Origin: Atrichornis clamosus
Lineage: Eukaryota; Chordata; Aves; Passeriformes; Menuridae
Reading direction: 5' to 3'
Length of the DNA stretch: 64,000 nt
NCBI GenBank assembly: GCA_013400975.1
Contig: WBMZ01009036.1
Location: 1-64,000, forward strand
Shown here: positions 38,308-50,922 of the stretch, piece after piece
Numbering within the stretch: position 1 is the first letter of the stretch
Layout of the letters: every line of letters starts with the position of its first letter
Position numbers and translations under genes: made by a program
Notes under the pieces: model-generated
Database searches by the model: none
What the model was told of the DNA's origin: nothing
The model's input: the letters and a program-made list of their open reading frames with translations, nothing else

Positions 38308-39752
38308 TACTCATTCCTCTATCTTCACATTGCTGTCAATTTATTGTGGTGACGAGAAAAAGTAGTGGAAAGAAATCCAGTCAATGCCAGTGCCATATAA
38401 AAAGCATCCAAAAATGAGTGTGAGCCAGAAGTATTTTAGTTCTGGAGCACAATGAAGGAGAAGGTGGTACCTGGCTGTGTCTTGCCTACAGAGTAGATTT
38501 AATCGTCTTACCAAGAGCCCTGGCAGTGGTGAGGTTAGAGAGGAGAGGACCAGAATTTTCCAACATTTTCTGCGGCTAAACCTTTCACAAGTTGGTGATA
38601 TCACAAATATCAGAAATATCAAATTATGCATTTTCGTGTTTAAGGGAGCAGCCTCAGCTGACACCTGATACGTGACCTAGGAAACAGAAATTAAAACAGA
38701 GCCTGTGCTTTCTGTCGGTTTTCTACACCTTTCCACCGTTTTGGTCACTCAGAAATTTCACTTTTCCCTCTTTTTGCATACTCGACCAGGTAAAAGAAGG
38801 GAAGTTCAGTCATTTTACATTGCAACCCAAGCTGCTTCTTCCACTCTACACAACTTCAAAGCTTCATGAAAAGCTTCCTCTGGTCCTCCCAGGAGATATT
38901 TTCATAGAAGAAAATGGAATCACAAAATTATCTCATTCTTGGTCCCACAGTGTGTTTAAGTACGGTATAAATTCACTTTCCAGCAAACATACAGGGCACC
39001 ATCACTGCTCTATGACTGGGCTGTAAACCACAGATGTTTAGACTCAGATTGATTTCTGAGATTCATTGTCAAAACAGAGAGATGCTTGTAAACAGTGAAA
39101 TTTTACAAGCATTTCTTAATAAATAGTTGGCAAAAAAAAAATCAGCAGTTACTGGACTGCTAACACTCCACAAGTGATTGGTTATGGACTTAGGATAATG
39201 GTGGTTCATTTTAAGAGCTTCCACGGGGATGTAAATCAGCTTTAATTAAAAGATGATATGAAAAATCACTTGTTGAAATATGAGTTTGTGAATTAAACAG
39301 TGATAAATTACGTGGTTGATTTAATTGGAAAGAAAGCGCTCCACCACCACACTTAATTCCGCTCTATTTATTTTCACATAAATGCAAGCACTGAAACCAT
39401 TTTGGGGATAACTGGTAAAATGATTTAAGGAAAGAGAAGTCTCAGACTGTGGTTCAGTAGTGGCACTCGGGCAAGATGAAGTGATTTACAGGACTTAAAG
39501 TGGTGCTTCCTCAGCACATCTAAAATACAGCAGCGGATTTGAAGGATTCTCATTTTAGCAATAGCACAGAACTTCTACAAGGCAACTTCTCAGTTTAAAC
39601 ATTTGGACTTTAGGAAGTCTGAAAACACCAAAATGTGGTTTTGGTGGGCTTTATTGTTTTTTTTTTCCCCCTTAATACTACTTCTATGCTAAATGCAGGT
39701 ACACCAGGGAGCTACGCCAGGCTTTCAGAGAAGCTCCTGTCAAATGGGCAGC
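38308..39752. other. No gene recognised
   Basis: The interval between the two duplication copies has no recognisable exon or repeat apart from short A and T runs. Confidence 0.5.
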
Positions 39753-39931
39753 TGACAACCCTCTCAGTAAAGAAATGCTTCCTCCTGTTCCATCTAAGCC
39801 TCCCCTGGCACAGAATGAGAATTTGTTACTGAATGAGAAATTGTTACTTTTTCACTAAAAGAATCATAATTCTTTCAAACACTTGACACTCTCTGGCACA
39901 TATGGCCAGATAAGCTTTCCTCCTGAAATCA
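39753..39931 (+). repeat. Local duplication, copy B
   Basis: Second copy in the same orientation, about 1.6 kb from copy A. It lacks the CR1 tail that precedes copy A. It also has an extra unit of about 18 bp in which GAATGAGAA-TTGTTACT occurs twice in succession (39813-39848). Elsewhere the two copies differ by scattered substitutions. Confidence 0.85.
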
Positions 39932-40601
39932 TTTTAAGATGTAAGTTGGAGGACACGTGATACAGAGGCCTGTCTCTACTGATCACATAAATCCTGGAAT
40001 GAACCAAACCCAAGCTTCACTCCCAATGGAGCTGATTTTTGCTTCCTCTAAAGGGCCTGGGAATTAACTAAGCATAGTCAATCACAGACCACAGAAAGCA
40101 GAGAGCCAAGTTGGTTAGCAGGGCAGACGTGTCCTACATTAGTATGGCAGACTCTGGAGTGATCTGTTCCCCGAAAAAGTAAATTAGCCCATCAGGGACT
40201 GAGCAGCCTGTTGTCACTGGAAGGATCCTTGGTTTCTGAAATATGCACCATACCTACTTTCTGCAAGTCAATCCCCCTGGGATAACTGGGCATCTAGGAC
40301 CTGTCATTTTCTCATCCATATATTTCATACTAAATACAATTTTTCAGTTCGTTCTGTTCTGAGACTGATACCCCAAAAATATTCATGAGAAAGTATGCAG
40401 TCGAATAATGTAGGTAAATAAATCTTCATATGTTCAGGCAGGACTGTTTTTGTGCTTGATTTCTATTGCCATAGCAATTTGCAGTGGGATGCTTGGTACT
40501 GAGAAAACACTGGCTCAGTAGAGGAACCACAACAGTAAACAGCAAGAAAAGAGCTGCAATGTCAATATATTAAAGCAGAGACATATCAGCACCTTTTATC
40601 A
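39932..40601. other. No gene recognised
   Basis: AT-leaning sequence with no frame above 60 codons of interest. Confidence 0.5.
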
Positions 40602-40757
40602 AAGTGGTCACAGCACCAAGGCTGACAGAGCTCAAGAAGGGTATGGAAAATGCTCTCGGGCACAGGGTGGGATTCTTGGGGTGCTCTGTGCAGGGCCAGG
40701 AGTTGGACTCAATGATCCTGATGAGTCCCTTCCAACTCGGCCTATTCTACGATTCTT
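40602..40757 (+). mobile_element. CR1 LINE 3' fragment
   Basis: AAGTGGTCACAGCACCAAGG, ATGCTCTCGGGCACAGG and GAGTTGGACTCAATGATCC, ending CTATTCTACGATTC. Same subfamily as 6209-6345. First of three sense copies within 620 bp. Confidence 0.93.
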
Positions 40758-40790
40758 ACTTCTGCAACAAACTTATGTTCTTATTTTATG

Positions 40791-40959
40791 TTGTCCAGAG
40801 AAGCTGTGGCTGCCCTATCCCTGGAAGTGTCCAAGGCCAGGTCGGATGGGGCTTGGAGCAACCTGGGATAGTGGAAGGTGTCCCTGCCCATGGCAGGGGG
40901 TGGAACTGGATGATCTCTCAGGTCCTTTCCAATCCAAACCATTCTATGGTTCTGTGATT
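40791..40959 (+). mobile_element. CR1 LINE 3' fragment
   Basis: TTGTCCAGAGAAGCTGTGGC, GGAAGTGTCCAAGGCCAGG and ACTGGATGATCTCTCAGGTC, ending ATTCTATGGTTCTGTGATT. A different subfamily from the copy 34 bp upstream. Confidence 0.95.
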
Positions 40960-41036
40960 TATTTACTTTCTGTGGAAATATCTGCATCTAGGCCTTTACG
41001 CTCAAAAAGCAGAAAAAGAGGTTTGGAGTTCAACTT

Positions 41037-41064
41037 TTGGGGGTAATGATTTGGGGGTAATGAT
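41037..41064 (+). repeat. 14-bp tandem duplication
   Basis: TTGGGGGTAATGAT occurs twice in perfect succession. Confidence 0.95.
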
Positions 41065-41128
41065 ACTCCATGATTTGGAGTACCAAGAGTATAAAATCCT
41101 GGTATTTTTTAGACTAGATCCATTCAGG

Positions 41129-41221
41129 TCTGGTCTAGTGGAAGGTGTCCCTGCTCATGGCAGGGGGTTGGAACAAGATGATCTCTAAGGTCCCTTCCAA
41201 ACCAAAACACTCTATAATTCC
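41129..41221 (+). mobile_element. CR1 LINE terminal fragment
   Basis: GGTCTAGTGGAAGGTGTCCC, GGGTTGGAACAAGATGATC and TCTAAGGTCCCTTCC, ending CTCTATAATTCC. Third of the cluster of sense copies. Confidence 0.93.
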
Positions 41222-43130
41222 TTTAAATTTCAGGGGAGTATCCTGTTTGTTTAGTTAACTGTTTGGTCTGAGTAAAGATTGGCAAAAAAACTAAAATGTG
41301 AGCCAAGAAGGAGCGATTTCATTGATTTTCATTCCTCTTCAGGTGGACAGTAAGCTCCAGCTGCTCAGTTGCCATGGTGTGTCTGCCTATTGGGTCCCAA
41401 CTATTCCTTTAGGCTTCCATTACTAGGAAATGGGGAGAATGGCACCTCCAGGAGGGCTCTTCTACCACCTTTTTGAGATATTATTCAGAGAGAGACGGCA
41501 CAAGTCACTCACCAAACGCCACCTTCCTCGTGCACCGGCAAAGCTACCTAGCTCAGCCACCCAAAAGCTCAGCACCTTGTTCAAAGCCAGATGTTGCAGG
41601 AAGAAATCCATCCAGCTCCTTAAGTTACCTGCTGAATTGTGATGTCCTCAATCCGTTGGGTTCACTTTGCAGAGAAAATGCAGCACTTGCGCAGTTTTTA
41701 AATGATCTTGCCTTCAGGGTTGACGCTCTTAGAATAAAAGCCCCTTTGTTTTGCAGGCGGGTTGGTTTTGGTACAGATCTCAAGGACATGCAGAAAAGCT
41801 CATTATTAGTTCTTCCCGCATGTCCAGCAGGCTCTGAAGTGATTAAACACAACAAAATTATTACACTGACTCAAAGCTAAACCCACCTGGCTCCAGGATT
41901 CATTTTGATGTGTTGAAAGCGGTACTAAGGACAGTAAGAAATTTAGCTGGGAGCTACTCTGGGTTGATTTCATTGCAAAGGGACAAAATGCCACATGCAG
42001 GGAGTAACTGGCACTCCTCACTTGCACATCAGGTTTCCCAGGAATGGAGAGACAAGCCAAATCCCTGCTGTTTGATTTACAACAGCCATTTTGACATTTT
42101 ATGGTTGTGAGGAGGGTCAGAAAAATGCTCGTGAAGAGTGTGACAATGGCAAGACACAAAGTTACTATAATTTTATATTTTACTATTTTTTTTCCCAATA
42201 TAGGCACTTCTGGAGTATCCTACTGCTTTGAGAGTTCAAAAATGCTGTCAGTCAAAATGAAGTAGGACAGAGTGCCTTGCACGAGCTACAGTGGATCAAA
42301 TTCATCTCAGGGCCGATACTGCTGCAACAAGCAGTTGTTTTGAATGACTAGAAGTAGAGAGAAAAATAGAAAAAACAAGAAGTCTGCTGGAAATTGAACT
42401 CGGCTTGCTGATGAAGGGTTCATCAAGGTCTTTAAATCATTATTCTGGATCTCCTTACTTGTGTCCTTCCACTTGTCCTTCACTTTTCCTTCTCTATGTA
42501 CCAAGGGGTCTTATGTTCCAAGCATCTCCAGTTCCCTGTGCTGCTTCCCAGGAGGTGGCTGGGCCAGGTACTCAACTGGTTCTTCCCCAGTGACCAGCTG
42601 AACTTTAGGGAGTGTATTTCTCAAACACACTCAGCAAGACTTTCCTTTACAAGACCTGATTTAAATCAAGTAATCTTTGTTTTTGGTAGTGTTGCATCAT
42701 AAAATTAGGCAATTACTCTTGTAAATCTGTCAGGGCTCTAAGTAATTATCTAATTTAGAGCAGTTAAAATAAAAGAAGGCAGGAAAATTCCACTCTCTGG
42801 AGCGCGTTGCTTAGAGGAATTAACCTGGGGGATAGGGATGTGCTGATGAAATCTATTCCATGGGGTGCGTTCGGTCAGCAGTCAGAAATGTCCATGAATA
42901 TACGGCCAACTTAGAATGAGTGCTCCTTTGGCTGCAGTCACCCCCCTTTTCTGTTCCAATTCCACCAAATTAGAAAGGTTATTGCAAGGATTCAAATTCC
43001 TGCCTTCAGCTGTCTGGACAAAGGTTACAGGGAAGACAAAACCAGACCATCCTCAGAGGCACACACTGAAAGGACAGGAGGCAGTGGACTCAAACTGCTC
43101 CAAGGGGAATTTTGGGAGGACGTAAGCAAC
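41222..43130. other. No gene recognised
   Basis: Opposed frames of 135 and 133 codons at 41473-42207 carry no recognisable motif. No repeat recognised. Confidence 0.45.
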
Positions 43131-43333
43131 AGCTTTTTTCAATGTGAGGCTGGTGCAGCACTGGGACAGGTGCCTGGAGTGTCTGTGGAATCTCTGTCCT
43201 TGGAGGTTTTCAGCACTCAGCTAATAAAGACCTCAAGTCACACGATCTGACTTGGAAGTGTACCCTGCTTGAAACCAAGGTTGGACCAGAGAGCTCCAGA
43301 GGTCCTTTCCAACAAAAATGGCTTTATAACTCT
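43131..43333 (+). mobile_element. Diverged CR1 LINE 3' fragment
   Basis: GATCTGACTTGGAAGTGTAC, CTGCTTGAAACCAAGGTTGG and GAGCTCCAGAGGTCCTTTCC match the end of an older CR1 subfamily in sense. The final octamers are decayed. Confidence 0.72.
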
Positions 43334-43598
43334 AACAAGCAGAGACACAACTCTAATTCTGAAATTCTGTATTTTTTACAACCTTGCAAAGTAGAGGTTG
43401 AGTTGACTCAAACCCTTGCAGGGTTGACCCAAGCAAGACCCTTCACCCTCGTCGAGCTGAAACCACAGGAACAGGGTCTGCTGGGACCATGGAAATCCTT
43501 CTGCATCAAGTGGGTGTAACTGAGACAAGTTAACATTGAATCAGAATTTATCAGAAACCTGGGCCCAGCAGGTCTTCAGTGACATTTTTATTGAACTG

Positions 43599-43875
43599 CA
43601 GAATGGTCTGGGTTGGAAGGGACCTCAAAGATCATTCAGTTCCATCCCCCTGCCATGCACAGGGACTCCTTCCACTATCCCAGGTTGCTCCAAGCCCTGT
43701 CCAGCCTGACCTTGGACACTTCCAAGGATGGTGCAGCCACAGCTGCTCTGGGCAACCTGTACCAGGGCCTCACCACCCTCACAGGGAAGAATTTCTTCCT
43801 AAAATCCCATCTAACCCTGCCTTCCCTCAGCTTAAGGCTATTCCCCCTTGTCCTGTCACTCCACACCCTTGTGAA
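43599..43875 (-). mobile_element. CR1 LINE 3' fragment
   Basis: GCAGAATGGTCTGGGTTGG, CACTATCCCAGGTTGCTCC, CTCACAGGGAAGAATTTC and CCCTTGTCCTGTCACTCC. About 275 bp, well preserved. Confidence 0.95.
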
Positions 43876-44331
43876 ATTTTAGGCTTAAAGGCATCTTGCT
43901 TACAAATTACCAGAAAATAAGGAAAAATAACTAAAACCATTTGAGAGCAATGTGCACACACAAACACCCTCCTCCTTATTTCTCCCCCTCCCAGGGTTCT
44001 GTCACCCTGAGACAACAACTCCTGGGCTCAAATCTTGCTGCAAAAACAGCATCTGACATCACAGAGAGTTTGTCTTTGACAGCAAAGCCTGCTGCTGCAG
44101 GAAAGCTGCCTTCTCCCCCCATGCATCATGGCAGCACCATCCCTACAGCTCCACACTGGCAGCCACACATATTCCAAAACGTCCCCATTTTTCACAAGGC
44201 AGATGCACAGTTTCCCAGCCAGTCCTACTTGAGAGAGTCCCTATACCTCCCTCCATCTGCTCCCCAGGCCTGCACAGGCAACAAACTGTGCAACCTTGTA
44301 ATGAGGATCTTGGCTTTGTGCCTCCATCCAA

Positions 44332-44364
<33 letters not shown>

Positions 44365-45988
44365 AAAGCCCTCACTTCAGCTAGTTTTAGTATCTATAAT
44401 TAGCTTCCCTCAAAAAATATGAACATAAGACTGTGGATATTTTCGATAAAGTTTGAGTGATGATCCTAAAGAGAGCACAGGAATATCTTAGAGCCACAAA
44501 TGTTTCCAAGCTTCCTTCTGGACGTTTGTAATTTATAACAAGCTTCTAATATGGAAGGCATGCCTTCAGTACAAAGGGAAACAGGATGAGAAATGCTTGC
44601 TAGGGCTGCTGGAAAGGCAGGATACAATTTCCATTGGAATTTTACCTTTCCATTCCCCCCAGTGAAAAATTTTAATGTTTCTCCAGAAGAGCAAATTCCA
44701 ATACCTTTGATGGTTGGGCAGACCTCAAGGTCTTCATTCAAATGAGATGAACATGTGAAGTAGGAACAGCCCTCAGGCACAAAACATTTTAAATCCAAAT
44801 TTTAAATACCTCTGAATTTTAAAAGAGATTCAAGGTTCAGGGACAGTCCATTACAGGAGGGAAGAACAAAACTGACACTGGAGACAAAATATAAGTTTGA
44901 TATCATAAAGATGAACACTTTAAACAGCCAAACATTTTAATTGTAGGTTAACTGTAAATCAGAGACTGTCTGAAGGGGAAAGATTTGGCCTTACTTTTTC
45001 TCCAGAATCTCAATTAAAAATAATTTTTGCTTTCCCCTGTAATTTCACTGTACCCAATTTCAACTGAATGTTCTTGTTGTAATCAATCCCCACTCCATTT
45101 TCCAATCCAACGCCACTCCAATGAATGCTTTCACTGAACATTCCTGTACCAGAAACAAAACCTCCCCACACATCTGGAAGGGGGAAGCAGAGGCCCTAAC
45201 AATTAGACATTATCATTAAACAACATCATGCTGATGAGAACAGCTGTTCAAAAAAGGAGCAGCATTGTTAGAGGGGAATAAACACCCCAGAAAACAGAGC
45301 AATCAAAAGAACTGACACTCACGTTAGCAACAACCGTGACCTTACAGTCTCCTAACCACGCTGGAGTAAATAGATACTTGCTCATGCATAAACATAAGAA
45401 GGGAAACATGTCTCAATAAATAAAGGATTAAGCTTTGAGAAGACCCACAGACAACAGGAGAAAACCAAGAGGCCACAGACACCTCTCTGGAAGCACGTGC
45501 ACAGTGTTGGTCTCCAGCCTTCTGCACCTACAGCACTCCTGGGAAGCCTCTGTCACTGGGAGCTACAGCTCCACGAGGCTTTGTCCCTCAGCCTGACTTA
45601 AAACATAGGGAAAGTAGTTGGTGAAATGGTAACATCCAAACCAGGCATCCCTTCTTGGGGATCACCTGTGCAGCAAAACCTGCGTGACCCAGGCTGCTGC
45701 ATGAGAGACAGGGATGAGCTGTAAATTCTACTCCAGCTCAAATCATTCGCCCTTTGTGGATCTCACTAAACTCACTCTTTACTCAGTTTCTGTGAATCTT
45801 TGGTCTTAAACCTTTTTAGGCATGGATGGAGGTCCTTACCTCCAGAACTTAATGTGAGAGAATCCAATAGAAATGAGGTCTACTGGGTGCCATTAAAATT
45901 TTAGAATAGAAGCAAAGTTTGGTTAGATCTGTCCACTGCAGATTTTCTTGCACGTTCTTTTGAAACATCCAGTATTATAGAAACAAAA
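43876..45988. other. No gene recognised
   Basis: The 147-codon plus frame at 43941-44384 ends in lysines only because it runs into an A-rich repeat at 44330-44368. Nothing else recognised. Confidence 0.45.
44330..44368 (+). repeat. A-rich run
   Basis: A pure A run of about 22 followed by G-interrupted A runs. Confidence 0.95.
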
Positions 45989-46085
45989 AATCATAGAAAG
46001 GTTTGGGCTGGAAGGGACTTTAAAGATCATCTAGTTCCAACTCCTCTGCCATGGGCAGGGACACCTTCCACTAGGCCACACCTGG
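45989..46085 (-). mobile_element. CR1 LINE terminal fragment
   Basis: AATCATAGAAAGGTTTGGGC, ATCATCTAGTTCCAACTCC and GCCATGGGCAGGGACACC, stopping after the CACTAGGCCACACC block. Confidence 0.94.
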
Positions 46086-47550
46086 ATCTAATAAACATCA
46101 AGATTTTATCCTCTTGGTATTCCAAATCGTGGATTTACCTCCAAAAGTTAAACTCCAAACCCTGCAGTAAGGTCTGGATCAGTTAATCTAATTCCAAGTC
46201 AAACATATTTAAAAAGACCGTGTGGGAACTTGCCATTATCCAGGCCTGGGATGCAAATATAGAGTAAAATTACCTTGTTTTGGATGGCAGCAATGCTGAG
46301 GACTGAAAAAACGTCCAGGACAGCAACCACAGAAACCACATGGTTGTTCTTAACATATGCACATACACATGATCACATGTACAGGGCCTGCAAACTTATG
46401 CCTAACTTCAGCCTTATTTCTCAACCCAAGCATTATCCATTTTCAATTATTGTGTAGCTTCTGCAGCTCTCAACAAAATGAATTTGTCACAGAGCCTGGG
46501 TACAAAACCCAAACAAGTTTGTAAGCTGCTGGACTGGAAATTATTCAAATTGCTGTGTAACAAAAGCAACCAGGCCTGGATTCCTGCAGGAGCCTGGGAC
46601 AGATATACTTTGGACTGGCTCTCAGCAAATACCCAAGCATTCCTTTTTTTAGCAGAAGTACTCACAAGAAATTAGTTTGGAGATCTCAGGGGTGCATATT
46701 TGAGGCTCCAGAGAATATCTGTACACAAAGAAATATGTGATTCATGCCAGAACTGCTCATCCAATCAAGGAACGGAAATGCTGCTACTGCTTGTGGTTCA
46801 TTTGCCCAAATGCTCCCGAATCCCACAGCGGAAATTTAGAATAGTTGGGACCACTACGGCAGTGAAGATATTCCAAAAATGCATGATCAAAATTCTGACA
46901 TTATGCTAAAACTCCTGTGCTGCTCTCAGGGTGGAATAAAAGGGAAAAGTTGTGTCAAGTGGGTTCCCGACACCTGGAACTGTTACCAGTAAGAAAAAAT
47001 AGTAATATTTTGGATAAGCAGCAGATGAGGATCTACAAAACCCACCATTTTGTTAATTCATTGTTGCGAAAATTATTTAAATCTTGCATTAAATTACATT
47101 TCAACTTTAATTAGCCAAAAATTGCTATAATATGGAGTAAAAGGCAATATTTTGTTCAAAGTTTCTCTTTTATTTAGTTAGGAGAACATGAGGAGGCTCA
47201 GCTCTCCAAACAAAACCACGGAAAAACAAAACTATGAATCATGAGCTCTCCCTAGTGTTTCAATGTCAGACTGCAGTGAGGAACGAAAAAATCCTTCATG
47301 CTTTACTTACCATTTTCATAGTTCATTTTAGGTGTCCACCTTGTCCATAAGGCAACAGCTAAAACTCTGAAGCATTTCATGTGGAATTTATAAGAAATTC
47401 TCAGTTCGTTCATGACCTGGCTTTTAGAAATGAGTCCATTTACATAAACACAGTCTGCATGCAGCTGTCTTTCTAATTTTTCTTCCTCTTCCTGCCTTTT
47501 AAATTTTATTCCCAATAAAAACCCGTATTTTAGGCATACTGGTCAATGCC
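46086..47550. other. No gene recognised
   Basis: Short frames only. No repeats or exons recognised. Confidence 0.5.
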
Positions 47551-47838
47551 AGGGCATGTAGGGACTGGAAAAGGGAGAATGGCCTTAAGCTGAAGCGGGA
47601 CAGAACTAAATTGGATATTAGGACAAAATTCTTCCCTGTTAGGGCAATGAGGCCCTGGCACAGGGTGCCCAGAGAAGCTGTGGCTGCCCCATCCCTGGAA
47701 GTGTCCAAGGCCAGGCTGGACGGGGCTTGGAGCAACCTGGGATAGTGGAAGGTGTCCCTGCCCATGGCAGAGGGTGGAATGAGATGATCTTGAACGTCCC
47801 TTCCAGCCCAAACCCTTCTGTGACTTTGTGATTCCATG
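47551..47838 (+). mobile_element. CR1 LINE 3' fragment
   Basis: From GGGACTGGAAAAGGGAGAAT through GAGGCCCTGGCACAGGGTGC and GGGATAGTGGAAGGTGTCCC to CTTCTGTGACTTTGTGATTC. Antisense frames of up to 112 codons across it are artefacts of the element. Confidence 0.95.
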
Positions 47839-50763
47839 AGGATGCACTCCAGCCTAGAGGGAAGAAAACAGACCTGTGGTTTTTACAAAGCAATACCTGT
47901 CCCCTGTAAATTTGCAAAGTGACCCTCTTCAGGAAGAGCAGGACAGAAAGTACCAGGAGGAGTGGGACAGCAAATACTTCAATTCCACCGAAAGTATGCA
48001 GTGGGCTGCGAATTTTGGGAGAAAAAGAAAAGAAGATGACAAGCCTTTGAAAACTACAAAATGAGCCTTTGAAAACTACAGTAGGGAAAGCTATTCAAGG
48101 GTAGATGTAAAACCTTCTGCAGTTTGCTCATTGCTGAGAAAAAAACCAAAAGCAGCCATTGGGCTCGTTGTCCACAGCAGGTTAATTCCTTAATAGGTCG
48201 AGAGTGGCTGCGCATTTTAAGGGAAGAAAAGAGTGTCTTACAGCATGCAGAGCACTGAACAGCCACCCTGCAGAGGTGGTGGGGGGAACATTGTCATTTG
48301 CCTGAGACAAAACTGCTCCAAAGACACACAGGTATTTGTACTGTCCCTCAGAAAAGGGACAATGGGATGGCACCAGGAAGAAAATCGCTTGAGTGCTCCA
48401 ATGCCTCGGTGTAACTGTGCACAAACCAAACAGCAACAATCTGGCATGAGATGATGGTGGTCCACTCATGCCTGAATTCAAAACCCACAGGAGGGGGAAA
48501 AGCTTCAGATGGACTGAGATATTTGAGGGCAAAACTTCAAGAAGTAGGGCCCTTTGGTTAATTCTGAAAGGACACTAAGGCAGGGCCTTCCGGTTGCTTC
48601 ATCTCAAGTCCTTCTTAAAATCCCCCCTCAAAGGAAAAAAAAAAAGCAAAGGAATCTCAATCTCAAATCAAAATCTCTTATTTCTATCTCAGTCAGAACA
48701 ATGGGACACCGCAAGAAGTGATGTTCAAGGATAAAGGTTTACAGAGGAGATATAAGAACAAGACTAGTCCAGCGTGGGAGCCTGACAGACTCCATCAAAA
48801 CCAGCAGAAGGATGATGGGGCCAACAAAACACCTTGTTTTGCTGACAGTGATATGCACAGAAGAAGAAAAGATCTCCTGTATTCCTCTGATTCACATTCT
48901 TATATTAAACAAATGTGTATCTCAAAGGAAAAAAATCTTAAAAGAGAAAAAGAGATGTTTGAAAACTGACTTGACAGTCAGAGCATGTGTTATGTCCCTC
49001 TAATTTATTTTTCATTATTTCTCAGTCTACGTGCCAAAAGACATTATTGTTCACTGCTGGATTGGAGTTATTATTTTCCTGAAAACAGTGCCAATTCCTA
49101 CTTAAATACTAAAATATACCCTTGATTTTCCACACAGCCGTATTGCTGGTACTGCAGATCATTCAGAAGCAGTGAAATCTTCCCACAAGGTTTCTGTGGA
49201 TCTTTGAGGGGCAGAATGTTGCAGAAAAAAAATTGAGTCACCAAACTTCCAGTGCTTCTGCTGAGGTCTGTAGGAAGATGTCTGGGCACTGGGCTGAGGT
49301 TTAGCCAATGGAACAGACCATGGAAAACTACTGGACACAACATTAGAAACTATTGAATATAAACAGCAGTGGAAAGGTGAAGAAACAGCACTGTGAGGGA
49401 TGGTTGGATTTCTGCAAGAATCTCAGCAGACGTGAGCACAGTCACCCAGTAAGGCATGATGGAATAAAAACAGGGAGAATACAAGGAAAACAGGCTGTCA
49501 GCTACCATGGAAGGGTTGCACAAAGACTGAGCAGCAAATCTTGCTGTTACCAGGTGCTGTGTGAGTGCTCCAATAGCTTCACTATTCAGTTGTATTGATT
49601 CCATATTTCCAACAGGATAAAGGCAAACATTTGTTCATAACTATTTTCCAGGAATTAAGGTGAGACAAGTCTCTGACTCCTGGTCCTTAAGACCTTGCAT
49701 TAACAAATAGTCCCAGAGATTTTGACTAAATTAGCACTTAATTATTTAAAACACAATATTCACAGGAATATGGCAACCTGATATTAGGAAACCAATAACA
49801 GCATTGTACACAAAAGCCACCCATGTCATTACACACAGGCTATAGTTAACAGTGAGGAATCCTTCAGAATTCCAGCAGTTCCTTAACAACAGGCCTCAGG
49901 AAGAACAAGGCATCCATCATATTCCTACATGAAATACTACAATATTATAAATTACACCGCTACTTCCTCTCAAGGCCTTGGATGCAATTATAAAACTCAG
50001 TGGTAGGCGAGTACATATTGCTGGCTTTCATTTCTTCTAAGAAATGTAATTCTTACCTGTGTTTCTGTAACAGAAAGCTGAGGTTCCCATTAAACCACTA
50101 CTCCTTCACCAGAGGAGCAAGACAAAAAGATGGATGAAGCTCCAGATTGAAACAATGCCACAGCTCAGAGTTTATGAGTTATACAAAGGATTGTAATGTT
50201 GTATTTCAAACTGTGCCTGGCAGCTCTGTGATTATTTGCTCGCTGTTTGTAACTCTGAAATACACAGAACTGCTCAGACCTTTGGAGAAACAGCCAAGGC
50301 TACCAGGCAGTGCAGAAATGAAGGGGTTTTGAAGCCCTGTCCTTTGTTCCCAATCCTCCTTAAACTGATGGGGAGTGAAGAATGCTGGACAAAAAAGCAC
50401 AGTGCCATGCCTTTTCTTTTTACACAGTGAAACAGCTCTTTAATCCAACATCAAAACAGTTCTTAAGAAAATATTAACCAAACCAGAAACTGAAATAATC
50501 CAAACCAACATGACAGTTATCAAAACAAGCCTTTTGATTTGTTTTAATAATAGGGTCTAAAATAACAGGAGCTGTAATAATAAGAAATTTAAAATGAAGT
50601 TGCCGGGAGAGGGGAAACTCAATCCATTCCATTCCTAACATCCAACAACAAATGCTCAGTGACAGGAGAAGGGTTACAGGTCAGCAGGAGAGCTCCTGAA
50701 GAGCAGGACAAAGGAATTCCAGCCACCACAGACACTAAGAGAGCTTCATCAGGGGTCCTACTT
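47839..50763. other. No gene recognised
   Basis: A 22-bp-period direct repeat lies at about 48042-48080 (GCCTTTGAAAACTACA twice). The overlapping frames at 48182-48532 are unrecognised on both strands. Confidence 0.45.
48042..48080 (+). repeat. 22-bp-period direct repeat
   Basis: AGCCTTTGAAAACTACA starts at 48042 and again at 48064. Confidence 0.9.
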
Positions 50764-50922
50764 AGCTGTGGCAGCCCCATCCCTGGAAGTGTCCAAGGCC
50801 AGGGTGGACAGAGCTCGGAGCAACGTGGGATAGTGGAAGGTGTCCCTGCCCATAGTGGGGGGTTGGAATGAGATGGCCTTTAAGGTGCCTTCCACCCCAA
50901 ACCATTCTGTGACTCTGTGATT
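50764..50922 (+). mobile_element. CR1 LINE 3' fragment
   Basis: AGCTGTGGCAGCCCCATCCC, GGAGCAACGTGGGATAGTGG and CTTCCACCCCAAACCATTC, ending CTGTGACTCTGTGATT. Confidence 0.95.

Noticed and set aside
41473..42207. Opposed 135- and 133-codon frames
   Set aside because: Overlapping antisense frames with no recognisable family and no exon boundaries.
43941..44384. 147-codon frame with lysine-rich end
   Set aside because: The lysines come from a poly-A run, and the rest is unrecognised.
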